DNA from: Acidobacteriota bacterium
GTDB taxonomy: Bacteria > Acidobacteriota > Terriglobia > Terriglobales > Acidobacteriaceae
Assembly (NCBI GenBank): GCA_021781255.1
Contig: JAJXXG010001107.1
Location: 1 to 6,507, forward strand
DNA length: 6,507 bases
Direction: 5' to 3'
The notes under the pieces: generated by a model
What the model was told of the DNA's origin: nothing
What the model saw: the letters and a program-made list of their open reading frames with translations, nothing else
Database searches by the model: none
Shown here: piece by piece, positions 1 to 6,507 of the stretch
Layout of the letters: every line of letters starts with the position of its first letter
Numbering within the stretch: the first letter of the stretch is position 1
Program-made: the position numbers and the translations under genes

Positions 1-3000
1 CCAAGATCATGGCGACATTCGTCGGCGCCAATGCACAAACCCTGGCCCAATCCGTGGCAACTCCTATCGAAGAGCAGATGAGCGGCGTTGACAACATGAA
101 CTACATGTACTCGGTCAATGCGACCGTCAACGGCGGGATGACCATGATCGTGGATTTCGCTGTCGGCACCGACCCGAATACAGACCTCATTCTCAGCCAA
201 ATGCGTGAAACGCAGGCTTCTCCTCAATTGCCGGCGGCTGTCGCGCAGTATGGTGTCACCGTGCAGAAGGCAACGACGGCGCCGCTGATGCTTGTGGCCC
301 TGTATTCTCCGCGTGGGACCCACGACGCGCGATTTCTTGCGAACTACGCATACATTAGTCTCGGCGACCCGATCACTCGCCTGCATGGCGTGGCCAACAT
401 TCAGATCTTCGGGGCGGGCCAATATGCCATGCGGATTTGGCTGAAACCAGAAGCGCTGGCCAGGCTGGGGATAACCGTCTCGGACGTCATCAACGCGGTG
501 GAGTCACAGAACACGGTAAACCCGGTAGGGCAGATCGGCGGTGCGCCAGCGCCGCCAGGCCAGGAGTACACGTATTCCGTGCAAGCGCAAGGCCGCCTGG
601 TGACGCCCCTGCAATTTGGCAACATCGTTGTCCGGGAAGAGCCCAGCGGCGGGATCGTTCGCGTCAAAGACGTGGCGAGCGTGGAACTGGGCTCACAATA
701 TTACACCATTAAAAGCCGCCTGAACGGGGAGCCGGCTGCAATCATTGCCGTTTATCAGACACCCGGATCGAACGCCGTCGATACCGCTAATGCCGTCAGA
801 AACCTTATGGCTCGGATGAAACCGAAATTCCCGCAGGATATGTCCTATAGCGTATCTGTTGACCAGACCCGAGCCGTGACCGAAGGGCTTAAGGAAATCT
901 TGATCACCCTGGGGATTGCCTTGGCATTGGTCATTCTGGTGGTCTATATCTTCCTGCAAGGCTGGCGCGCCACGCTGATCCCGATGCTCGCGGTGCCCGT
1001 TGCCCTGGTGGGCACGTTTGCGGTCTTTCCTTTGTTTGGTTTTTCTATTAACACACTTTCAATGTTCGGGATGGTACTGGCCATTGGCCTGGTTGTGGAT
1101 GATGCGATTGTGGTCGTCGAGGTGATCGAACGCCATATCGAGGAGGGATTGCCCCCAAAGGCCGCCGCCTTGAAAGGCATGGAAGAGATTTCGGGTCCGG
1201 TGATTGGTATTGCGCTTGTACTTTCTTCGGTTTTTGTTCCGACGGCCTTTATTCCAGGCATCACCGGCCGGCTTTACCAGCAGTTCGCGGTGACGATTGC
1301 AATTTCCGTCATCATTTCTGCCTTCAACGCGCTCAGCCTCAGCCCTGCGCTGGCTGCGCTCCTGCTGCGGCCGAGGGAATCAAAAGGAGGACCACTGAAT
1401 TGGTTCTTCAGCTGGTTCAACCGCGTTTTCCGGAGCGCGACGAACCGTTATGTTCGCGCGTGTGGCAGCTTGATTCACAAAAGTGCGGTAGCAATGATAA
1501 TCCTCGTGTTGTTTGGGGTGGCGGCCATTTACTTCCTGGGGAAGTTGCCGTCAGGCTTCTTGCCCGACGAGGACCAGGGCTATTTCTTTATCAATCTTCA
1601 GCTTCCCAATTCGGCTTCACTCCAGCGGACCGACCAGGCAGCGAGGGACATCGAAGGCATCTTGAACAAGACGCCGGGGATTCGATACACCACCAGCGTG
1701 ATTGGGTTCAGCTTGCTGAGTTATGTTCAAGCCAGTTACAGTGCTTTCTTCTTTGTCACGGAGAAACCCTGGAGCAGCCGGAAGCAGAGAGCGGAGCAGT
1801 ACGAGGTTATTAAGCAGCGTCTGAATCAGGAACTGAGCCGGCTGCCTCAAGGAACAGCCTTCAGCTTCTCCCCGCCGGCAATTCCCGGCGTGGGAACATC
1901 GGGGGGATTCACGTTCGTCCTTGAGGACCGGGGCGGGCACGACGTTCCATGGCTGGCAGCCAATGTCAATAAATTCCTTGCAGCAGCCCGTAAGCGGCCG
2001 GAGATAGCTGGCGTATCCACATCGTTTTTGCCGAGCGTGCCGCAGGAGTTCATCGCCGTGGACCGCGAAAAGGCGCTGAAACTCGGCGTCCCTATTTCCG
2101 AGGTCTATCAGACGGCCCAGACATTCATGGGCGGTTATTTCGTTAACTATTTCAATCGCTTTGGAAGGCAGTGGCAGGTTTATGTCGAAGGTGCGGGCCC
2201 ATACCGGACGACCACCAGGGATTTAAGCCAATACTACGTTCGAAACAACAGTGGGACCATGGTTCCGCTTTCCGCGCTGGCGCGCTTCGAGCCGCGAATG
2301 GGCCCCGAGTTCATCATGCACTATGACGAGTATCCGGCAGCACAGATCAATGGCAACGCTGCGCCCGGTTATAGCTCCGGGCAAGCTATGGCGGCTCTCG
2401 AGCAGGTCTTTGACCAAACGATGCCGCAGGGCATGGGTTATAACTACATGGGGATGTCTTTTCAGGAGGAAGCAGCTGAGAAGGGTGTATCGGCAACAAG
2501 GATTTTCGGACTGTCCCTCCTATTTGTGTTCCTGATTCTGGCGGCCCTCTATGAAAGCTGGTCATTGCCCTTTAGCGTGCTGTTGAGCACACCCGTGGCC
2601 GTTTGCGGGGCCTTTGGCATCTTGCTTTTGCGCCGCGTGCTTGATTTGTCTTTGCTGCCACCCTACATGGTCCAGCTCGAAAATGATGTGTATGCGCAAA
2701 TAGGCCTTGTAATGCTGATCGGCCTTGCCGCGAAGAACGCCATTCTGATCGTTGCCTTCGCCAAGGAGCAGCACGAAAAAGGACGACCCCTTATCGAAGC
2801 GGCACTCGAAGGCGCGCGCCTGCGTCTGCGGCCGATTCTCATGACTTCATTTGCATTCATCTTTGGCGTGGCGCCACTGTGGTTTGCCTCCGGCGCAGGT
2901 TCGGTGGCGCGTCAAGTCATGGGTACGACTGTGATCGGAGGCATGGTCGGAGCAAGTTTGATCGGCATTTTCTTCGTTCCTGCCATTTTCTGTGTAGTCG

Positions 3001-3077
3001 AGAAGCTCTCGCGAGCCGCACGGCATCAAGAGGCAGTCCAGCTGGCGCCCGGGGAAGCGATGGGCGAAGGCAAATAA
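1..3077 (+). CDS. RND multidrug efflux permease, HAE1/AcrB family (5' end cut by window edge)
   Basis: This is the inner-membrane, proton-driven pump of a tripartite efflux complex, which takes substrates from the periplasm and inner membrane and passes them to an outer-membrane channel. The visible protein aligns by eye with AcrB from about AcrB residue 45 to the end. The frame is open to base 1 and TM1 is missing, so the ATG at 9 is internal. Numbering from that ATG, TM2 is near 297-316. TM4 holds the proton-relay pair D364-D365 (AcrB D407/D408). TM7 is near 493-513, TM8 near 832-851, TM10 holds K909 (AcrB K940), and R939 matches AcrB R971. All four relay residues are therefore kept. The two large periplasmic porter/docking regions lie between TM1-TM2 and TM7-TM8, with AcrB-like stretches such as [15 protein letters not shown] and [12 protein letters not shown]. 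The loop between TM9 and TM10 is about 13 residues longer than in AcrB. The stop abuts the start of the outer-membrane factor gene. Substrates cannot be read from the sequence. Confidence 0.97.
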   Translation, partial: KIMATFVGANAQTLAQSVATPIEEQMSGVDNMNYMYSVNATVNGGMTMIVDFAVGTDPNTDLILSQMRETQASPQLPAAVAQYGVTVQKATTAPLMLVALYSPRGTHDARFLANYAYISLGDPITRLHGVANIQIFGAGQYAMRIWLKPEALARLGITVSDVINAVESQNTVNPVGQIGGAPAPPGQEYTYSVQAQGRLVTPLQFGNIVVREEPSGGIVRVKDVASVELGSQYYTIKSRLNGEPAAIIAVYQTPGSNAVDTANAVRNLMARMKPKFPQDMSYSVSVDQTRAVTEGLKEILITLGIALALVILVVYIFLQGWRATLIPMLAVPVALVGTFAVFPLFGFSINTLSMFGMVLAIGLVVDDAIVVVEVIERHIEEGLPPKAAALKGMEEISGPVIGIALVLSSVFVPTAFIPGITGRLYQQFAVTIAISVIISAFNALSLSPALAALLLRPRESKGGPLNWFFSWFNRVFRSATNRYVRACGSLIHKSAVAMIILVLFGVAAIYFLGKLPSGFLPDEDQGYFFINLQLPNSASLQRTDQAARDIEGILNKTPGIRYTTSVIGFSLLSYVQASYSAFFFVTEKPWSSRKQRAEQYEVIKQRLNQELSRLPQGTAFSFSPPAIPGVGTSGGFTFVLEDRGGHDVPWLAANVNKFLAAARKRPEIAGVSTSFLPSVPQEFIAVDREKALKLGVPISEVYQTAQTFMGGYFVNYFNRFGRQWQVYVEGAGPYRTTTRDLSQYYVRNNSGTMVPLSALARFEPRMGPEFIMHYDEYPAAQINGNAAPGYSSGQAMAALEQVFDQTMPQGMGYNYMGMSFQEEAAEKGVSATRIFGLSLLFVFLILAALYESWSLPFSVLLSTPVAVCGAFGILLLRRVLDLSLLPPYMVQLENDVYAQIGLVMLIGLAAKNAILIVAFAKEQHEKGRPLIEAALEGARLRLRPILMTSFAFIFGVAPLWFASGAGSVARQVMGTTVIGGMVGASLIGIFFVPAIFCVVEKLSRAARHQEAVQLAPGEAMGEGK
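3066..3070 (+). promoter_or_regulatory. Ribosome binding site of the outer-membrane factor gene
   Basis: GAAGG lies 7 bases before the ATG at 3078, inside the last codons of the RND gene. It is the only purine-rich Shine-Dalgarno-like stretch at the right distance, and it supports ATG 3078 as the start. Because the upstream stop codon TAA (3075-3077) sits between this site and the start, ribosomes ending the RND gene would cover it. Translational coupling is therefore likely (inference). Confidence 0.6.
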
Positions 3078-4469
3078 ATGAAAAAGTTCTTACTGTTCGC
3101 ATTGATCGTTATTCTCCCTGCCTGTACGGTGGGGCCGAAGTACCGGCGGCCGCCCGTCAGCGTCCCTCAGGTCTATCGCGGACAAGCAACTAAGACGCCG
3201 GCTGCAGTGGCTCCGTCGCTGGGCAATGAGAAATGGTGGAATGTGTTTCAGGACCCCGTCCTCGTGCAACTGATCCACACTGTTCTCGACCACAACTACG
3301 ACGTGCGGATCGCCGCTACTCGCGTGCTTCAAGCGCAGGCGTCACTTGGCATCACCCGTGCGAACCAGTATCCATATGTGAGCGCCGCGGCGGGGCTTTT
3401 CAGCCAGAAAAACCCGAAAATTTCCAAAGTGTTTCCCGACTACGATGTAAACGCCGGGCATCTGAATCTCTCGGTAATCTGGGATCTGGACTTCTGGGGC
3501 AAGTACCGGCGTGAAACCGAGGCAGCCCGCGCCAATCTTCTAGCCTCCGAGTGGGGACAGCGCGCGGTGCTGTCGTCACTGGTTGCAAGCGTAGCGTCGG
3601 CCTATTTCCAGCTCCGCGCCCTTGACAGCCAGCTGACGATCACGAAGCGCACGCTGGCCACGCGTCAGGATTCGCTGCGGCTCATTCAAGTGCTGGAGAA
3701 GAACGGCTCGGAGTCAATGCTTGACGTGAGCCAGGCAGAGCAGCTCGTCGATGTAGCCGCCGAGTCGATCGCCGATCTGGAACGTCAGATCGCGCAACAG
3801 GAAAACCTGCTCAGCATCCTGCTCGGTGAAAATCCCGGCCCGATTCCGCGAGGCCGCCCCCTCATCGAGCAACCCTTGCCGCCTGAGATTCCTGCCGGAC
3901 TGCCGTCGGAATTGCTCGCACGGCGGCCGGACATTCGTGAAGCGGAAGAAAACCTGATCGCCGCTAACGCGCAGATTGGCGTGTTGAAAGCCGCCCTTTT
4001 CCCGGATATTTCGCTCACGGCTACAGGGGGGCTTGAAAGCTACGCGCTCAACAGTTTCATCAGTCAGCCCTCCAGAATGTGGAATGCTGCCATAAATGTG
4101 ACGCAACCTGTTTTTGCGGCGGGCGCGCTCCGCGCAGATGTAAGACTGGCACGGGCACAATGGAAACAGATGGTGCTATCGTACCAGCAGACAATCCAGC
4201 AAGCATTTGGCCAAGTCTCGAACGCGATCATTGGTTACCAGAAGGACCGTGAATTCCGTAGCCAGCAGGAGCGACTCACTGACGCGGCGCGGGTTTCTAA
4301 TCACCTCTCGATGGTGCTCTACCGGAGCGGCGGGGCCAGCTTTCTTCAGGTTTTGACGAGCGAAACAAACTATTTCGCGGCCGAATTGAATCTTGTCCAG
4401 GCACAACTCAACGAACGGCTCGCACTCGTCCAGTTTTACGAGGCGCTCGGCGGGGGATGGCAGCAGTAA
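3078..4469 (+). CDS. Outer-membrane efflux lipoprotein, NodT/OprM (TolC superfamily)
   Basis: This is the outer-membrane exit channel of the tripartite pump, expected to form a trimeric beta-barrel with a long periplasmic alpha-helical tunnel that docks on the adaptor and RND proteins. At 463 residues it has the normal length of the family. A lipoprotein signal covers residues 1-15 with lipobox LPAC, so C16 is the predicted acylated residue; T17 follows it, which does not suggest inner-membrane retention. After it come the typical family signatures: CTVGPKYRRPPV, WWNVFQDPVL near residue 53, WDLDFWGKYRRETEAARA from W135, and LLARRPDIREAE near 279-290, which opens the second OEP repeat. The C-terminal half ends in a region rich in Q, L and A (LNLVQAQLNERLALVQFYEALGGGW). 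The two OEP repeats run roughly 55-245 and 270-455. The start follows directly on the RND stop and has a GAAGG ribosome site. No frameshift or missing motif is seen. The channel might also serve the decayed MFS exporter downstream (inference). Confidence 0.97.
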   Translation: MKKFLLFALIVILPACTVGPKYRRPPVSVPQVYRGQATKTPAAVAPSLGNEKWWNVFQDPVLVQLIHTVLDHNYDVRIAATRVLQAQASLGITRANQYPYVSAAAGLFSQKNPKISKVFPDYDVNAGHLNLSVIWDLDFWGKYRRETEAARANLLASEWGQRAVLSSLVASVASAYFQLRALDSQLTITKRTLATRQDSLRLIQVLEKNGSESMLDVSQAEQLVDVAAESIADLERQIAQQENLLSILLGENPGPIPRGRPLIEQPLPPEIPAGLPSELLARRPDIREAEENLIAANAQIGVLKAALFPDISLTATGGLESYALNSFISQPSRMWNAAINVTQPVFAAGALRADVRLARAQWKQMVLSYQQTIQQAFGQVSNAIIGYQKDREFRSQQERLTDAARVSNHLSMVLYRSGGASFLQVLTSETNYFAAELNLVQAQLNERLALVQFYEALGGGWQQ

Positions 4470-4600
4470 ATGCTACTTATAAGGTGCAAGCCCTCCGGTG
4501 ACTGAAAGTTTGTTTTGGATTTCAGCGTGACTTGCCGCTTAACGTCTGAACCTGAAGAGAACGGGAATGCAGCACAATCCTCTCGGAATCACCTGCGGTC
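4470..4600 (+). other. 131-base spacer between channel gene and MFS remnant
   Basis: No gene of normal size is seen here. There is a small inverted repeat, CTGAAA (4502-4507) and TTTCAG (4520-4525), with a 12-base loop and no T tract, so I do not call it a terminator. A short frame of 14 codons starts at ATG 4567 after the purine-rich GAAGAGA (4554-4560), and its stop at 4609-4611 overlaps the first codons of the MFS remnant. I found no convincing -35/-10 promoter pair by eye. Confidence 0.3.
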
Positions 4601-5093
4601 ATGGCGGATGAATGGAAACCCAGTTACAATCCCTGGTTGATCGCGGTCTACGTGATGCTTGCTACTTTCATGGAGGTGCCCGATGCCTCTGTGGCTTCAG
4701 TGGCATTGCGGCACATCGCCCGGAAGTCTTTCGGCGAGCGTGGATGAAGCCACCTGGGTTTTGACCGGGTATCTTATTTCCAACGCGATCGTCCTCCCTT
4801 CCTCAAGCTGGTCCAGCAGCCTTTTTGGCCGCAAGCAATATCAGATTATTTCCATTTCAGTTTTTGCCGTCGCCTCCGGACTCTTTGGGGCTTCGACGAG
4901 TCTCACGATGCTGGTAACAGCACACGTGACCCAGGGCGCAACGAGCTTCCCACAGCTCGCCTCCGTACAGTTACTTCCAATGTATTCTCAGCCAGGGTTT
5001 GATGCCGGCCCAAACTGTCCCTGCTTTGCAACTTTTTGCTCGCACAGGATCGGCTTTTATGCGCCCGCTTCAAACCCTCCGTTAAGCTCTTGA
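4601..5093 (+). pseudogene. Broken DHA2-family MFS drug transporter (EmrB/QacA-like), frameshifted and truncated
   Basis: Intact relatives are 14-TM proton-coupled drug exporters of about 500 residues. The start ATG 4601 gives MADEWKPSYNPWLIAVYVML and then TFMEVPDASVASVALRHIA, which matches the family's N-terminus and TM1. At 4719-4721 there are three C where two would keep the frame. The original frame then stops at TGA 4745-4747 after 48 codons. In the next frame the protein resumes as GSLSASVDEATWVLTGYLIS, followed by NAIVLP and an LFGRK motif-A remnant, covering TM2-TM3. Near 4914-4949 the motif-B region (normally RxxQGxgG) reads AHVTQGATS, so its arginine is replaced by His at 4923-4925. 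Similarity fades around 4980. The frame stays open to TGA 5091-5093, but this tail looks random and overlaps the end of the convergent gene. Only about 125 family-like residues remain. A sequencing error could explain the extra base, but not the lost motif or the missing three quarters. Confidence 0.85.
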
Positions 5094-6507
5094 TTGAGCA
5101 TCTGTGCCGAACGCGCCAGGCGCACTTGCAGTTCAGCCAGACTCTTGCGGATGGCTTGACGATGCTCTTCGAGCCGGCTCTCCGTTACTGCTGCAAGTTG
5201 CTTCTGGTAATTCTCAAGGGAGCTTTGAAGGGTTGCCTGAATGCTGGACGTTGCCTGGGCCGTCTCATTTCGCAACACGAATGCCGACGCATCGACTTTA
5301 TCCGAGAGTTCCTGCATCACGGAGTCCGAATTGGCCCTGACCTCAGCGACGATCCTAGCTCCGGCGTCTTTGGCGTCTGCCTGCATACGTTCCACCACGC
5401 TGCTATACCAATGGTCCGTAATTTCCCGCAGCCGCATCTCAAACTCTGCGGATTCCTTTTCTCGAGACTCTTGCGCGATTTTATTGACGCCTTCAAGCTG
5501 GGATCCTGCAGCCTGACGAATCTGGTTTTTCATAGAATCCAGGGTCTCCTGCGTCATCGCCGAGATCTGGGTCCTGGAGTCTGTAATACTCTTTTCCCAA
5601 ATACCGGCAATCTCCTGCTCCAATGCCCTCAGGCTTGCAAACTTCCCCTCCGCGCTCTGCGACAAAGACGCCTGCTCGGACTTTCCCATTTCATTAATTT
5701 TCAGGCGGACTTCCTCCATCTGAAGTTCCAGGAACGCATGGAGTTCTTCTTTCGAGTGCTGCAAGGTGCTATCGGCCTGCTGGCGCAGATGCTCAATCGT
5801 GGATGCAACCACATTCAAGGCAACGCGCTCCAAGTTTTCCGAAATCTCAGCCATTCTCTGCTGCTCGATTCCGGTCTCGAGTTCTGATATCTTGCTCTTG
5901 AAAATCCCCGCCTTCTGGTCTTCTTCGTGACGGAGTCTTTCCTTCATCGCCTCAGCGGCTTGCTCCAATTTTGTCTGGAAAACATCCAGATCGTTTTCGA
6001 TCTGGACGCGGACTCTGTCCTCGAACTGTTTCGCCGCTTCATCGGCAACGGACTTCAGTTTCTCTGCCGCTAACGTCGTGACTGATTCAGCGTTCTGTTC
6101 ACTGACTCTGTTCAATGCATCCTCTAATGAGGTCATCTGACCCTCGATGACGTTCAGTGTTCCCTGAAGACGGTTATGCGCAAGTCGTTCGTGTTCCGCA
6201 AGCTGAGTTTCAAACTGGTGACGAAAGGATTCCGTAAGTTTATCTTGTGCTTCCTCAACGTAAGGTTCCAGCAATTTTTCAATCTGTACCGGAATTGGAG
6301 TTCCCGTCCCCTTACACATCAACCAAACCCAACGTGCAAACTCGTCTGTCCGCCTCTGGACCAGTTCAGAAATGCGCTCCTGCGTCTGCTGGGTGAGCCC
6401 AAGGTCCAAATGACCGGGCTCCAACTGCCCGTGGAGTTTTTCCCGGATATCCCGGACCACCTGATCAACCTGGCCAGTTGCTTCGTGGTGGAGTGCGGCC
6501 AAGGCTA
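5057..6507 (-). CDS. Long coiled-coil protein of unknown function (5' end cut by right window edge)
   Basis: I do not recognise this gene. The frame runs from the TAA stop at 5057-5059 to the right edge without a stop, giving 482 visible residues. TTG at 6500-6502 is a possible start, but no ribosome site can be seen for it, and the helical sequence appears to continue upstream, so the true start is probably outside. Numbering from that TTG, residues 1-57 are charged and helical. A short hydrophobic and turn segment follows (RWVWLMCKGTGTPIP, 57-71) with the only Cys (C63). From residue 81 to the end (481) there is no proline at all, and the sequence is dominated by E, Q, A, L, K, R and S with heptad-like spacing, as in an extended coiled coil. 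There is no signal peptide or membrane segment in view, and no chemoreceptor signalling tip or ATPase motif. It is probably a cytoplasmic scaffold-like or structural protein, or the helical tail of a larger one. Similarity searches may return only generic hits (apolipoprotein-like, SMC-like) driven by composition. It converges on the MFS remnant and is not in an operon with the efflux genes. Confidence 0.78.
   Translation of the reverse strand, partial: ALAALHHEATGQVDQVVRDIREKLHGQLEPGHLDLGLTQQTQERISELVQRRTDEFARWVWLMCKGTGTPIPVQIEKLLEPYVEEAQDKLTESFRHQFETQLAEHERLAHNRLQGTLNVIEGQMTSLEDALNRVSEQNAESVTTLAAEKLKSVADEAAKQFEDRVRVQIENDLDVFQTKLEQAAEAMKERLRHEEDQKAGIFKSKISELETGIEQQRMAEISENLERVALNVVASTIEHLRQQADSTLQHSKEELHAFLELQMEEVRLKINEMGKSEQASLSQSAEGKFASLRALEQEIAGIWEKSITDSRTQISAMTQETLDSMKNQIRQAAGSQLEGVNKIAQESREKESAEFEMRLREITDHWYSSVVERMQADAKDAGARIVAEVRANSDSVMQELSDKVDASAFVLRNETAQATSSIQATLQSSLENYQKQLAAVTESRLEEHRQAIRKSLAELQVRLARSAQMLNQELNGGFEAGA

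Noticed and set aside
9..11. ATG at 9 as the true start of the RND gene
   Set aside because: The frame is open to base 1, and the first visible residues match AcrB from about residue 45 on. TM1 is missing, so the gene is cut by the window edge.
3714..4160. Minus-strand open frame of 148 codons
   Set aside because: It is fully inside the intact outer-membrane factor gene, has Arg/Cys-rich random composition, and shows no motif.
4502..4525. Inverted repeat CTGAAA/TTTCAG as a terminator of the efflux operon
   Set aside because: The stem is only 6 AT-leaning base pairs with a 12-base loop, and no T tract follows it.
4993..5037. Imperfect hairpin CAGG-GTTTG / CAAAC-CCTG, with five T at 5033-5037, as a terminator between the convergent genes
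   Set aside because: The stem has a 4-base bulge and a 9-base loop, and the T run starts about 10 bases beyond the stem. The reverse orientation has no T tract. It is too weak to call without a folding calculation.
4659..5093. A separate small plus-strand protein of 144 residues
   Set aside because: Its first residues up to GTSP are out-of-frame reading of the MFS N-terminus, and its centre is the frameshifted MFS TM2-TM4. It is part of the pseudogene rather than a new gene.
5036..5887. Long plus-strand open frame of 283 codons
   Set aside because: It lies antisense inside the coiled-coil gene. Its protein is rich in Leu, Arg, Cys and His with no family likeness, as expected from reading a Glu/Gln/Leu-rich helical gene backwards.
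6317..6319. Internal ATG (M62) as the start of the coiled-coil gene
   Set aside because: No Shine-Dalgarno-like site lies at the right distance, and the 60 residues before it look like coherent helical protein, so the gene continues to the right edge.

Overview
The window looks like chromosome from a Gram-negative (diderm) bacterium. It carries an inner-membrane RND pump gene followed directly by an outer-membrane efflux lipoprotein, a pair that only makes sense in a two-membrane envelope. The style of the proteins (HAE1-type RND, NodT/OprM-type channel, EmrB-like MFS remnant, moderately GC-rich codon use) is reminiscent of soil Acidobacteriota or Proteobacteria. That placement is an inference from general resemblance; no marker gene is present to fix the taxon.

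Left part (1-4469, + strand): a tightly packed tripartite efflux operon. An AcrB-like RND permease is cut by the left window edge and lacks about its first 45 residues. It ends in TAA, and the next base starts the ATG of a complete outer-membrane factor lipoprotein. The periplasmic adaptor that would complete the pump is not in the window and probably lies just upstream.

Middle (4470-5056): a 131-base spacer, then the broken remains of a 14-TM DHA2 (EmrB/QacA-like) MFS drug transporter. It has a good N-terminus, one extra base at 4719-4721 that shifts the frame, lost motif residues, and a breakdown of similarity near 4980. Only about a quarter of the usual protein remains.

Right part (5057-6507, - strand): a convergent gene for a long, highly charged, almost entirely helical protein of unknown function, open at the right window edge. 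Its last roughly 400 residues contain no proline, as expected for an extended coiled coil. It has no visible link to the efflux genes.

Overall this is a recognisable drug-efflux locus with a decayed third transporter, next to an unidentified coiled-coil gene. I found no clear sign of a new system. The most useful points to check are the MFS decay junction and the identity of the coiled-coil protein.
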